Part shown: one piece after another, positions 9,245-16,265 of the stretch
Layout of the letters: each line of letters begins with the position of its first letter
How positions within the stretch are numbered: position 1 is the stretch's first letter
From: Phallusia fumigata
Taxonomy: Eukaryota > Chordata > Ascidiacea > Phlebobranchia > Ascidiidae
Direction: 5' to 3'
Assembly (NCBI GenBank): GCA_008931825.1
Contig: QXVZ01001663.1
Location: 1-26,915, forward strand
Length of the DNA stretch: 26,915 nt
Notes under the pieces: generated by a model
The model's database searches: none
Told to the model about the DNA's origin: nothing
The model's input: only the letters and a program-made list of their open reading frames with translations
Program-made: the position numbers and the translations under genes

Positions 9245-9354
9245 CACCTTCGGTTTGATCGTTGACACGGAAAAATCTGGATTTAGTGCAGAACAATTTT
9301 AGCTCTGAAATCGTGGGGATCGCCGACTCCACAAACGGTTGAACGCTTTGCAAG
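9245..9354 (+). other. Exon-like block, class D
   Basis: It is 110 nt, TTGTTTCAG to GTAATTGATTG. In the C/E-like frame, FGLIVDTEKSGF ends at TAG. It pairs with 703-812. Confidence 0.55.
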
Positions 9355-9532
9355 GTAATTGATTGGAGTCTGGTACATTACCGGTTAAAACTTTAATTAG
9401 AAACAAACGGTTCAACACAATTTAAATTGCAGAAGGCTCACCTGTGTGCACACTGTTTGGTCGTTGTCATGTGCTTTTACAATTTGATTTACAATGTGTG
9501 GAGATGAATTGGCACATATGTTTTTGTTTCAG

Positions 9533-9643
9533 GAACTTTGATCTTACCGCTGCCGAGAGAAAATCTGAATTTGAGAGTGGACCATTTCTGACTGTGAGTT
9601 TCCTGGGATCGCCGAATCCACGAACAGATGAATGCTCAATAAT
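9533..9643 (+). CDS. Candidate coding exon, class E (37-codon repeat)
   Basis: It is 111 nt, TTGTTTCAG to GTGAGTAAATG. The open frame starts NFDLTAAERKSEFESG and ends PNPRTDECSI. It pairs with 979-1,089; both keep length and frame. Confidence 0.35.
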
Positions 9644-9833
9644 GTGAGTAAATGTAGTCAAGTACATTACCGGTTTAAACTTACGTCAGGAAAAATTTAT
9701 TCACCCATTTTGATTTTTAAAGGCTAACCAGGGTGAACACTGTTTAGTCTTTACCATAGTTTTTTGCGATATGATTTTCATGGGTGTAGAGATGACTTTC
9801 CATTTTTTTGTCTCTGCTATGTTTTCATTTCAG

Positions 9834-9943
9834 GAACTTTGTTCTAATTGCTGACAAGGGAAAATCTGGATCAAGAAGTGTCCATTTCTGATTGAGAGAT
9901 TGCTGATTTCGCCGACTCCACAAACAGCTGAATGCCCAACAAG
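9834..9943 (+). other. Exon-like block, class A with in-frame TGA
   Basis: It is 110 nt, CATTTCAG to GTATTTTACTT. It has the same TGT-to-TGA change as 1,280-1,389, so the change predates the large duplication. Confidence 0.6.
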
Positions 9944-9980
9944 GTATTTTACTTTAATCATGTATATTGTTGGTTTAAAC

Positions 9981-10196
9981 CTGTGGTTCTCAAACTGTGC
10001 AACGCGACTCCTTGGAGCTTCGTTTTATTTTCCAAGGGAGTCACACAATAATTACCTTTCGTTGCTTTTGTTTTTTTTGTCAACAAATACAACTTTGATT
10101 AAACGTCTTTATTAAAATCTTAATCGCTGATTCATCGAAAGTCAAAATAACCTTTGTTTGAAATTTGTCGCATGAAAAGCAGTTTGAGAAACAGTA
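9981..10196 (+). mobile_element. Best-preserved hAT-type MITE copy
   Basis: The left end is CTGTGGTTCTCAAACTG (9981-9997). The right end is CAGTTTGAGAAACAGTA (10180-10196). Their inner 11 bases are perfect inverted repeats. GTTTAAAC is present at 9973-9980 and again at 10197-10204. This copy defines the element. Confidence 0.9.
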
Positions 10197-10276
10197 GTTT
10201 AAACCTCTGTCAGAAACAATTCATTAAAAACAAATTACATGTGCATTTTTCTGTCTGTGGAATGCTTTTGTTTCAG

Positions 10277-10386
10277 AACTTTGGTCATAACGCTGTCGAG
10301 AGAAAATGTAAATTTGAGAGTGGACCATTTCAGGCTGTGAGATTGATGGGATCGCCGACTCCACAAACAGCTGAATGCTCAATAAG
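10277..10386 (+). other. Exon-like block, class C variant, frame open
   Basis: It is 110 nt, with only one G after TTTCA. The frame NFGHNAVERKCKFESG...TAECSI is open, but the missing base changes the incoming phase unless the acceptor is chosen differently. Confidence 0.45.
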
Positions 10387-10534
10387 GTGAGTAATTGTAG
10401 TCAAGTACATTACCGGTTCAAACATACCTGAGAAAAAATTTTTCCACCCATTTCGATTTTTAAAGGCTAACCAGGGTGCACACTGTTTGGTCTTTGCATT
10501 TTTTGCGATATGATTTTCATGTGTTTTATTTCAG

Positions 10535-10638
10535 GAACTTTTCCAATCGCTGTCGTGGGAAAATCTGGATTAAGAAGTGTCCATTTCTGACAGAGAAATT
10601 GCTGGGATCGCCGACTCCACAAACAGCTGCCCAACAAG
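10535..10638 (+). other. Exon-like block, class A with deletions
   Basis: It is 104 nt, TTATTTCAG to GTATTTTACTG. It has lost bases near the start (CTTTTCCAATCG) and near the end (CAGCTGCCC), which breaks the class A frame. Confidence 0.55.
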
Positions 10639-10674
10639 GTATTTTACTGTAATCATGTATACTGTCGTTTGAAC

Positions 10675-10877
10675 CCGTGGTTTTCAAACTGTGCCTCGCG
10701 ACGCCTTGGTTCTTCGTTTTAACTTTTTCAAATTTGTCTCACAATAATTTCGTTTCGTAGCTGTTTGGTTTTGTATTAAAAATATAACTTGGATTACAAA
10801 GATCTGATCGCTGGTGCGTCGAAAGTCCAACAAACTTTTCCAATGGCGTCGCAGTGAAAAACGTTTATGAAACACTG
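10675..10877 (+). mobile_element. hAT-type MITE, ~200-bp form
   Basis: The flanks are GTTTGAAC (10667-10674) and CTTTAAAC (10878-10885), each one change from GTTTAAAC. The ends are CCGTGGTTTTCAAACTG and GTTTATGAAACACTG. Confidence 0.82.
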
Positions 10878-11026
10878 CTTTAAACTTGTGTTAGGCACAA
10901 CTTGATTGATGAAAGCTAACTGTAGGAGCGCACTGTTTATTCTTTGCCATATTATTTTGCAAAATGCTTTGCAAGTGTATTGTGATGACTTTGCATTTTT
11001 GTGACTCGGGTATGTTTTTGTTTGAG

Positions 11027-11137
11027 TAACTTTGGTCTTACCGCTGTCGAGAAAAATTCTGAGTTTGAGAGTGAACCATTTCTGACTGTGAGATTGCTGG
11101 GATCGCTTACTCCACAAACAGCTAAATGCTCAATAAG
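11027..11137 (+). CDS. Candidate coding exon, class C (37-codon repeat)
   Basis: It is 111 nt with acceptor TTTGAG and donor GTGAGTAAATG. The frame is open, as in 7,936-8,046. Confidence 0.33.
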
Positions 11138-11318
11138 GTGAGTAAATGTAATCAAGTACATTACCGGCTTAAACTTACGTTAGAAAAAATTGATCCACCC
11201 ATTCGATTTCTAAAGGCTAACCAGGGTGCACACTGTTTAGTCTTTACCATATTTTTTGCGATATGATTTACATGTGTATAGAAATGACTTTGCATTTTTT
11301 TGTCTCCGCTATGTTTTC

Positions 11319-11319
11319 N
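11319..11319. other. Single-N assembly join with ~60-bp similar flanks
   Basis: 11,259-11,318 and 11,320-11,379 align over 60 bases with about six differences. Two paralogous or allelic contig ends may have been joined here, adding a false 60 bp. Confidence 0.75.
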
Positions 11320-11386
11320 CGATATGATTTACATGTGTATAAACATGACGTTGCATTTTTTTGTCTTTTCTATGTTTTCGTTTCAG

Positions 11387-11495
11387 GTACTTTGTTCTTA
11401 CCGCTGTCGTGGGAAAATCTGGACTGAGAAGTGACCATTTCTGACTGAGAGATTGCAGGGATTGCCGACTTCACAAAGGACTAAATGCTCAGCAG
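11387..11495 (+). other. Exon-like block, class A'
   Basis: It is 109 nt, TCGTTTCAG to GTATTAATTTA. It begins GTACTTTG. The frame stops at TGA. Confidence 0.6.
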
Positions 11496-11531
11496 GTATT
11501 AATTTATCTTCAATTACATTGTCGGTTTCAA

Positions 11532-11723
11532 CTCGTCTGCGTGGTTCTCTAACTGGGTCGCGACGCCTTGGTGCTTCGTTTTATTTTTTCAAGGGCGCGC
11601 GCTATAATTATGTTTCGTTGCTTTTTTTGTCAACAAATACTCTTTGATAACAAACGTCTTCATTAAAATCTTATCGCTAATTCGTCGAAAGTCCCAAAAA
11701 CCTTTCCAAATGTGTCGCATTGA
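11532..11723 (+). mobile_element. hAT-type MITE, right end deleted
   Basis: The left duplication is GTTTCAAC (11524-11531). Inner GGGTCGCGACGCC is present, and the right tip is absent. Confidence 0.65.
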
Positions 11724-11852
11724 TTGACACAACTTGATTGCTAAAGGCTAACCAGGGTGCACATTGTTTAGCTTTTGTGGTGTGTTTTGCGCTTTTTACT
11801 TTACATGTGAGATAAATTTGCATTTTTCTGTCTCTGATATTGTTTGTTTCAG

Positions 11853-11944
11853 GAATATTGGGATTGCCGCTGTCGAGAAAACTATAGGACTTGGGAGAAG
11901 ACATTTCATTTATGGTTCCGGGGATCTCCGACCGCACCAACAAG
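11853..11944 (+). other. Exon-like block, class B, two frames open
   Basis: It is 92 nt, TTTGTTTCAG to GTAATTGACTA. The first-base frame (WDCRCRENYRTWEK) and second-base frame (IGIAAVEKTIGLGRR) are both free of stops. Confidence 0.6.
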
Positions 11945-12099
11945 GTAATTGACTACAGTAAAGCACATTAATTTAATTCACAAAAGTTAGTGACGATTTG
12001 TCAAACAATTTTTGATTGCAGAAGGCTAACCAGGGTGATAATTTTCATGTGCAGAGAGATGACTTTGCATTTTTTGTCTCTGCTATGTTTTTATTTCAG

Positions 12100-12196
12100 G
12101 ATCGCTGTCGTGGGAAAATCTGGATTAAGAAGTGTCCATTTCTGAATGAGAGATTGTTAGGATCGCCAACTCCACAAACAGCTAATGCCCAACAAG
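12100..12196 (+). other. Exon-like block, class A with 12-nt loss
   Basis: It is 97 nt, TTATTTCAG to GTATTTTACTG. It has the in-frame 12-nt deletion seen at 4,925, plus loss of one base near the end (GCTAATGCC). The frame is open within the block. Confidence 0.55.
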
Positions 12197-12232
12197 GTAT
12201 TTTACTGTAATCCTGTATATTGTCGGTTGAAC

Positions 12233-12434
12233 CCGTGGTTTTCAAATTGTGCGTCGCGACTCCTCGGTGCTTCGTTTTAATTTTCCAAGTTTGTCTCACA
12301 ATAATTTCGTTTCGTAGCTGTTTGGTTTTGTATCAAAAATACCACTTGGATTATAAAGGCCATATCTCTGGTGCGTCGAAAGTCCAACAAACTTTTCCAA
12401 TGGCGTCGCAATGAAAAAGGTTTATGAAACACTG
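12233..12434 (+). mobile_element. hAT-type MITE, ~200-bp form
   Basis: The flanks are GGTTGAAC (left) and GTTTAAAC (12435-12442). The ends are CCGTGGTTTTCAAATTG and TTTATGAAACACTG. Confidence 0.8.
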
Positions 12435-12583
12435 GTTTAAACTTGTGTAAGACACAATTTAATTGATGAAGGCTAACCGTGGGTGCGCACTGTTCAGTCT
12501 ACGCCATATTATTTTGCAAAATGCTTTGCAAGTGTATAGTGATGACTTTGCATTTTTCTTACTCGAATATGTTTTTGTTTGAG

Positions 12584-12685
12584 TAACTTTGGTCTTACCG
12601 CTGTCGAGAAAAATTCTGAGTTTGAGAGTGAACTATTTCTGACTGTGAGATTGCTGACTCCACAAACAGCTGAATGCTCAAAAGG
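12584..12685 (+). CDS. Candidate coding exon, class C, in-frame 9-nt deletion
   Basis: It is about 102 nt. Nine bases (the GGATCGCCG segment) are missing, so the symmetric phase and the open frame (NFGLTAVEKNSEFESE) are kept. The donor reads GTGAATAAATG and the acceptor TTTGAG, both weaker than in other C blocks. Confidence 0.3.
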
Positions 12686-12870
12686 GTGAATAAATGTAAT
12701 CAAGTTACCGGCCTGAACTTAGGTTAGAAAACATTTATCCACCCATTTCGATTTCTAAAGGCTAACCAGGGTGCACACTGTTTAGTCTTTACCATATTTT
12801 TTGCGATATGATTTACATGTGTATAGAAATGACTTTGCATTTTTCTATCTTTTCTATGTTTTCGTTTCAG

Positions 12871-12979
12871 GAACTTTGTTCGTCCCGCTGTCGTGGGATA
12901 ATCTGGATTAAGAAGTGACCGTTTCTGACTGAGAGATTGCTGGGATTGCCGACTTCACAAAGGACTAAATGTTCAACAG
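12871..12979 (+). other. Exon-like block, class A'
   Basis: It is 109 nt, TCGTTTCAG to GTATTCAATTA. The class A frame stops at TGA. Confidence 0.6.
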
Positions 12980-13016
12980 GTATTCAATTATATTCAATTA
13001 CATTGTCGGTTTAAAC

Positions 13017-13186
13017 TCAACTGCGTGGTTCTATAACTGGGTCGCGACGCCTTGGGGCTTCGTTTTAATTATGTTTCGTTGCTTTTTTTTTGTCAACAAA
13101 TACACTTTGATAATAAACGTCTTCATTAAAATCTTATCGCTGATTCGTCGAAAGTCCCAATAACCTTTCCAAATGTGTCGCATTGA
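13017..13186 (+). mobile_element. hAT-type MITE, internally and right-end deleted
   Basis: The left GTTTAAAC lies at 13009-13016. About 20 bp between GCTTCGTTTTAATT and ATGTTTCGTTGC is missing, and the right tip is absent as in its class. Confidence 0.68.
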
Positions 13187-13306
13187 TTGACACAACTTGA
13201 TTGCTAAAGGCTAACCAGGGTGCACACTGTTTAGCTTTTGTGGTGTGTTTTGCTTTACATGTGAGATAAATTTGAATTTTTCTGTCTCTGACATTGTTTG
13301 TTTCCG

Positions 13307-13397
13307 GAATATTGGGATTGCCGCTGTCGTGAAAACAATAGGACTTGGGAGAAGACATTTCATCTACGGTTCCGGGATCTCCGACCGCACCAACAAG
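13307..13397 (+). pseudogene. Class B block with broken acceptor
   Basis: The acceptor reads TTTCCG instead of TTTCAG. It is 91 nt with donor GTAATTGACTA. The downstream 10-nt motif also has GCACAAG in place of GCAGAAG. Confidence 0.5.
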
Positions 13398-13552
13398 GTA
13401 ATTGACTACAGTAAAGCACATTAATTTAATTCACAAAAGTTAGTAACGATTTGTCAAGCAATTTTTGATTGCACAAGGCTAACCAGGGTGATAATTTTCA
13501 TGTGTAGAGAGATGACTTTGCATTTTTTGTCTCTGCTACGTTTTTATTTCAG

Positions 13553-13650
13553 AATCGCTGTCGTGGGAAAATCTGGATTAAGAAGTGTCCATTTCTGATA
13601 GAGAGATTGTTAGGATCGCCGACTTCACAAACAGCTGAATGCTCAACAAG
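13553..13650 (+). other. Exon-like block, class A with 5' loss, frame open
   Basis: It is 98 nt, TTATTTCAG to GTATTTTACTG. The frame NRCRGKIWIKKCPF...TAECSTR is open. Confidence 0.55.
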
Positions 13651-13686
13651 GTATTTTACTGTACTCATGTACATTGTCGTTTGAAC

Positions 13687-13885
13687 CCGTGGTTTTCAAA
13701 CTGTGCATCGCCACGCCTCGGTGCTTCGTTTTAATTTCCAAGTTTGACGCACGATAATTTCGTTTCGTAGCTGTTTGGTTTTGTATCAAAAATACAACTT
13801 GAATACATAGGTCTTATCGCTGGTGCGTCGAAAGTCCAACAAACTTTTCCAATAGCGTCGCAATGAAAAAGGTTCATGAAACACT
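13687..13885 (+). mobile_element. hAT-type MITE, ~200-bp form
   Basis: The flanks are GTTTGAAC (13679-13686) and GTTTAAAC (13886-13893). The ends are CCGTGGTTTTCAAACTG and TTCATGAAACACTG. Confidence 0.82.
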
Positions 13886-14035
13886 GGTTTAAACTTGTGT
13901 AAGACACTATTTAATTGATGAAGGCTAATCGTGGGTGCGCACTGTTTAGTCTACGCCATATTATTTTGCAAAATGCTTTGCAAGTGTATAGTGATGACTT
14001 TGCATTTTTCTGACTCGGATATATTTTTGTTTCAG

Positions 14036-14146
14036 TAACTTTGGTCTTACCGCTGTCGAGGAAAATTCTGAGTTTGAGAGTGAACCATTTCTGACTGTGA
14101 GATTGCTGGGATCGCTGACTCCACAAACAGCTGAATGCTCAATAAG
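14036..14146 (+). CDS. Candidate coding exon, class C (37-codon repeat)
   Basis: It is 111 nt, TTGTTTCAG to GTGAGTAAATG. The frame NFGLTAVEENSEFESE...TPQTAECSI is open. Confidence 0.35.
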
Positions 14147-14336
14147 GTGAGTAAATGTAGTCAAGTGCATTACCGGCTTAAACTTACGTTAGAAAACATT
14201 TATCCACCCATTTCGATTTCTAAAGGCTAACCAGGGTGCACACTGTTTAGTCTTTACCATATTTTTTTGCGATATGATTTTCATGTGTATAGAAATGACG
14301 TTGTATTGTTCTGTCTCCGCTATGTTTTCGTTTCAG

Positions 14337-14445
14337 GAACTTTGTTCTAATCGCTGTCGTGGGAAAATCTGGATTAGGAAATGATCATTTTTGACTGAGA
14401 GATTGCTGGGATTGCCGACTTCACAAAGGACTAAATGTTCAACAG
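14337..14445 (+). other. Exon-like block, class A'
   Basis: It is 109 nt, TCGTTTCAG to GTATTCATTTA. The class A frame stops at TGA (AGGAAATGA). Confidence 0.6.
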
Positions 14446-14481
14446 GTATTCATTTATCTTCAATTACATTGTCGGTTTAAA

Positions 14482-14668
14482 CTTAACTCTAACTGGGTCG
14501 CGACGCCTTGGTGCTTCGTTTTAATTTTTCATGGGCGCCTCGCTATAATTACGTTTCGTTGTTTTGTTTTTGTTTCGACAAATAAACTTTGATAATAAAC
14601 GTCTTTATTGAAATCTTATCGCTGATTCGACGAAAGTCCCAAAAACCTTTCCAAATGTATCGCATTGA
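14482..14668 (+). mobile_element. hAT-type MITE, right end deleted
   Basis: The left GTTTAAAC lies at 14474-14481. The left tip is shortened as in 2,851-3,038, suggesting common descent of these two repeat units. Confidence 0.68.
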
Positions 14669-14797
14669 TTGACACAACTTGATTGCTAAAGGCTAACCAG
14701 GGTGCACGCTGTTTAGCTTTTGTGCTGTGTTTTGCGCTTTTTGCTTTACATGTGAGATAAAGTTGCATTTTTCTGTCTCTGATATTGTTCGTTTCAG

Positions 14798-14889
14798 GAA
14801 TATTGGGATTGCCGCTGTCGAGAAAACAATAGGACTTGAGAGAAGACATTTCATCTATGGTTCCGGAGATCTCCGACCGCACCAACAAG
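14798..14889 (+). other. Exon-like block, class B
   Basis: It is 92 nt, TTCGTTTCAG to GTAATTGATTA. Confidence 0.6.
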
Positions 14890-15018
14890 GTAATTGATTA
14901 TAGTAAAGCACATAAATTTAATTCACAAAAGTTAGTGACAAAGTTAACCAGGGTGATAATTTTCATGTGTAGAGAGGTGACTTTGCATTTTTCTGTCTCC
15001 GCTATGTTTTTGTTTCAG

Positions 15019-15127
15019 GAACTTTGTTCCAATCGCTGTCGTGGGATAATCTGGATTAAGAAGTGTCCATTTCTGGCTGAGAGATTGCTGGGATCGCCGA
15101 CTTCACGAAGGATTAAATGTTCAACAG
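15019..15127 (+). other. Exon-like block, class A', frame open
   Basis: It is 109 nt, TTGTTTCAG to GTATTCAATTA. It has TGT at the position where most A' blocks have TGA. The frame is open (RCRGIIWIKKCPF). The intron before it is shortened, with GTTAACCAGG (14943-14952) replacing the 10-nt motif. Confidence 0.55.
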
Positions 15128-15154
15128 GTATTCAATTACATTGTCGATTTAAAC

Positions 15155-15275
15155 TCAACTACGTGGTTCTCTAACTGGGTCGCGACAAATACACTTTGAC
15201 AATAAACGTCTTCATTAAAATCTTATCGCTGATTCGTCGAAAGTCCCAAAGACCTTTCCAAATGTGTCGCATTGA
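15155..15275 (+). mobile_element. hAT-type MITE, heavily deleted
   Basis: The left duplication is ATTTAAAC. The element jumps from GGGTCGCGAC to AAATACACTTTG, losing the middle third, and the right tip is missing. Confidence 0.6.
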
Positions 15276-15394
15276 TTGACACAACTTGATTGCTAAAGGC
15301 TAACCAGGGTGCACACTGTTTAGCTTTTGCTGTGTGTTTTGCGCCTATTGCTTTCAAATTTGAATTTTTCTGTCTCTGATATTGTTTGTTTCAG

Positions 15395-15485
15395 GGTATT
15401 GGAATTGGCGCTGTCGAGAAAACAATAGGACTTGGGAAAAGATAATTTCATCTATGGTTCCGGGATATTCGACCGCACCAACAAG
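15395..15485 (+). other. Exon-like block, class B (degenerate)
   Basis: It is 91 nt, TTGTTTCAG to GTAATTGACTA. It begins GGTATTGGAATTGG. Several changes set it apart from other B blocks. Confidence 0.5.
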
Positions 15486-15666
15486 GTAATTGACTATAGT
15501 AAAGCACATTAATTTAATTCACAAAAGTTAGTGACGATTTGTCAAATAATTTTTTATTGCAGAAGGCTAACCAGGGTGCACACTGTTTGGCTTTCGCGAT
15601 ATGCTTTTTGCGCTTTGCTGTTTAGAGATGAATTTGCATTTTTCTGTCTGATATTTTTTGTTTCAG

Positions 15667-15760
15667 GAACTTTGGTCTTGGAAGAAGGCTTTTTTGTCTG
15701 TGGTTCCCGGGATCCCCGACTCCACAATCGGTTGAATGCGCAACAATGTTTTTGCTTTAG
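15667..15760 (+). CDS. Candidate 3'-terminal exon of the array, ending in TAG
   Basis: This is the last block, after TTTGTTTCAG. In the C/E phase it reads NFGLGRRLFCLWFPGSP then TPQSVECATMFLL and stops at TAG (15758-15760). Unlike all other blocks it has no usable GT donor where one is expected (ACAATGTTTTTG). That combination fits a terminal exon, but the array may simply end here by chance. Its middle is shortened compared with C/E blocks. A weak ATTAAA polyadenylation-like site lies at 15986-15991. Confidence 0.3.
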
Positions 15761-16265
15761 ACATTTTGGTCTAATTGGGATTTGGCAGGAGACCTCTATA
15801 AATTCCCGGCCACCTACAAGCAGTCAGCGAGCACCTTGTCATTTCGGACTTCTTCCAATTGATGGCCAGCTCTTTGCTCTTTGCAACTGCAAGTTTGCAG
15901 GACTCAATTCGTGTATTTTTTGTTGTTGTACCTTTTCCAGCTTCATTTAACCGTGAACAGTTTGTTTTTCTTGCCGTTTGGTCTAATTAAATGTCAATGT
16001 GGATTCTGTTTTTACCACATAACATGTATTTATTGTTGTTTTCGTTTAGATTGTGCTCAACTTGTGTTGTTTGTTTATAACGTTCTGTTTGTATAAATGT
16101 TTTTTGAATGTTGTGATAATGTTTTTTTTCGTTTTAATTTTGCTTTCGTTTTAATAATTTCATACAGAGGATTCCTTCAGTCTGGTTCATCATTTCTCTG
16201 TCCTAGTCTAGAACTTAAACAGTTTAGTCACAGATTTCCATAGTCTAGTTTTGGCAGTTCAGTCA
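15761..16265. other. Non-repetitive T-rich spacer, no gene seen
   Basis: It lies between the exon array and the first minisatellite. Apart from the TATA/initiator pair and the ATTAAA it shows T-rich runs on the + strand. An ORF running to about 15,950 has no recognisable domain and overlaps the promoter candidate, so I do not call it. Confidence 0.5.
15797..15830 (+). promoter_or_regulatory. Candidate core promoter: TATA box plus initiator
   Basis: TATAAAT at 15797-15803 is followed 29 bases later by TCAGCG, whose A (15826) would be the start site. This spacing is the usual one for RNA polymerase II TATA promoters. The sequence here is the only stretch in the left half not matched by other array units. 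A solo LTR or other retroelement promoter is an alternative. No downstream reading frame is recognised. Confidence 0.35.

Larger units (their letters stand above)
8848..11137 (+). repeat. Right copy of the ~8.55-kb-offset segmental duplication
   Basis: This is the partner of 299-2,514, with the same unusual members in the same order. They include the only two long hAT copies with right end AAAAACTG (307-549 and 8,856-9,089) and the only two copies with right end GAAACWSTA (1,427-1,641 and 9,981-10,196). Confidence 0.85.
11027..12583 (+). repeat. Higher-order repeat unit C-A'-B-A, copy in right half
   Basis: C 11,027-11,137, A' 11,387-11,495, B 11,853-11,944 and A 12,100-12,196 are present. 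The 1,557-bp period is longer than in other copies, because about 60 bp around the N at 11,319 is present twice. Confidence 0.8.
12584..14035 (+). repeat. Higher-order repeat unit C-A'-B-A, last complete copy
   Basis: C 12,584-12,685, A' 12,871-12,979, B 13,307-13,397 and A 13,553-13,650 are present. The period is 1,452 bp. It is shortened by deletions in the C block and in the hAT copy at 13,017-13,186. Confidence 0.85.
47..15575 (+). other. Family of 10-nt microexon-like motifs GCTAACCAGG
   Basis: A nearly invariant GCTAACCAGG, always preceded by AAG and followed by GTGCAC or GTGATA, occurs before almost every large block. Examples are 601-610, 1169-1178, 2595-2604, 4100-4109, 5600-5609, 6520-6529, 8125-8134, 9141-9150, 10466-10475, 12761-12770, 14226-14235 and 15299-15308. 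Ahead of A blocks that follow B it reads TTGCAG|AAGGCTAACCAGG (3336-3348, 4848-4860, 6338-6350, 7363-7375, 12022-12034, 15563-15575). This is a classic NAGNAG-like acceptor. Ahead of C blocks it is 11 nt, GCTAACCGTGG (3798-3808, 5298-5308, 12472-12482). The motif may be a 10- or 13-nt microexon or a conserved intronic element. The GTGCAC donor is weak, so the exon reading is uncertain. Confidence 0.5.
1..15760 (+). repeat. Tandem array of ~44 exon-like units (higher-order repeat array)
   Basis: About 44 homologous blocks of 92-111 nt lie in one orientation. Each has a pyrimidine tract ending in AG on its left and a GT donor on its right, and the intervening DNA (about 70-300 bp) is also homologous from unit to unit. 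Class A blocks end AACAAG|GTATTTTAC, A' end CAACAG|GTATTCAAT, B end AACAAG|GTAATTGA, C/E end ATAAG or ATAAT|GTGAGTAA, and D end GCAAG|GTAATTGATT. The window starts inside the array. Whether it is a live multi-exon gene, a decayed one or a spliced non-coding locus cannot be settled from sequence alone. Repeat structure is certain; splicing is inferred. Confidence 0.9.

Noticed and set aside
161..15127. A single continuous protein from all blocks in genomic order
   Set aside because: Block lengths (91, 92, 98, 109, 110, 111 nt) with or without the 10-nt motif do not keep one frame. A-to-C and A'-to-B joins break it in every higher-order unit.
307..15275. Autonomous hAT transposon
   Set aside because: All copies are about 120-243 bp and have no transposase coding capacity, so they are non-autonomous remnants.
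15531..15950. 139-codon ORF across the array end
   Set aside because: It starts in an intron-like segment, crosses an acceptor and the promoter candidate, and shows no family resemblance.
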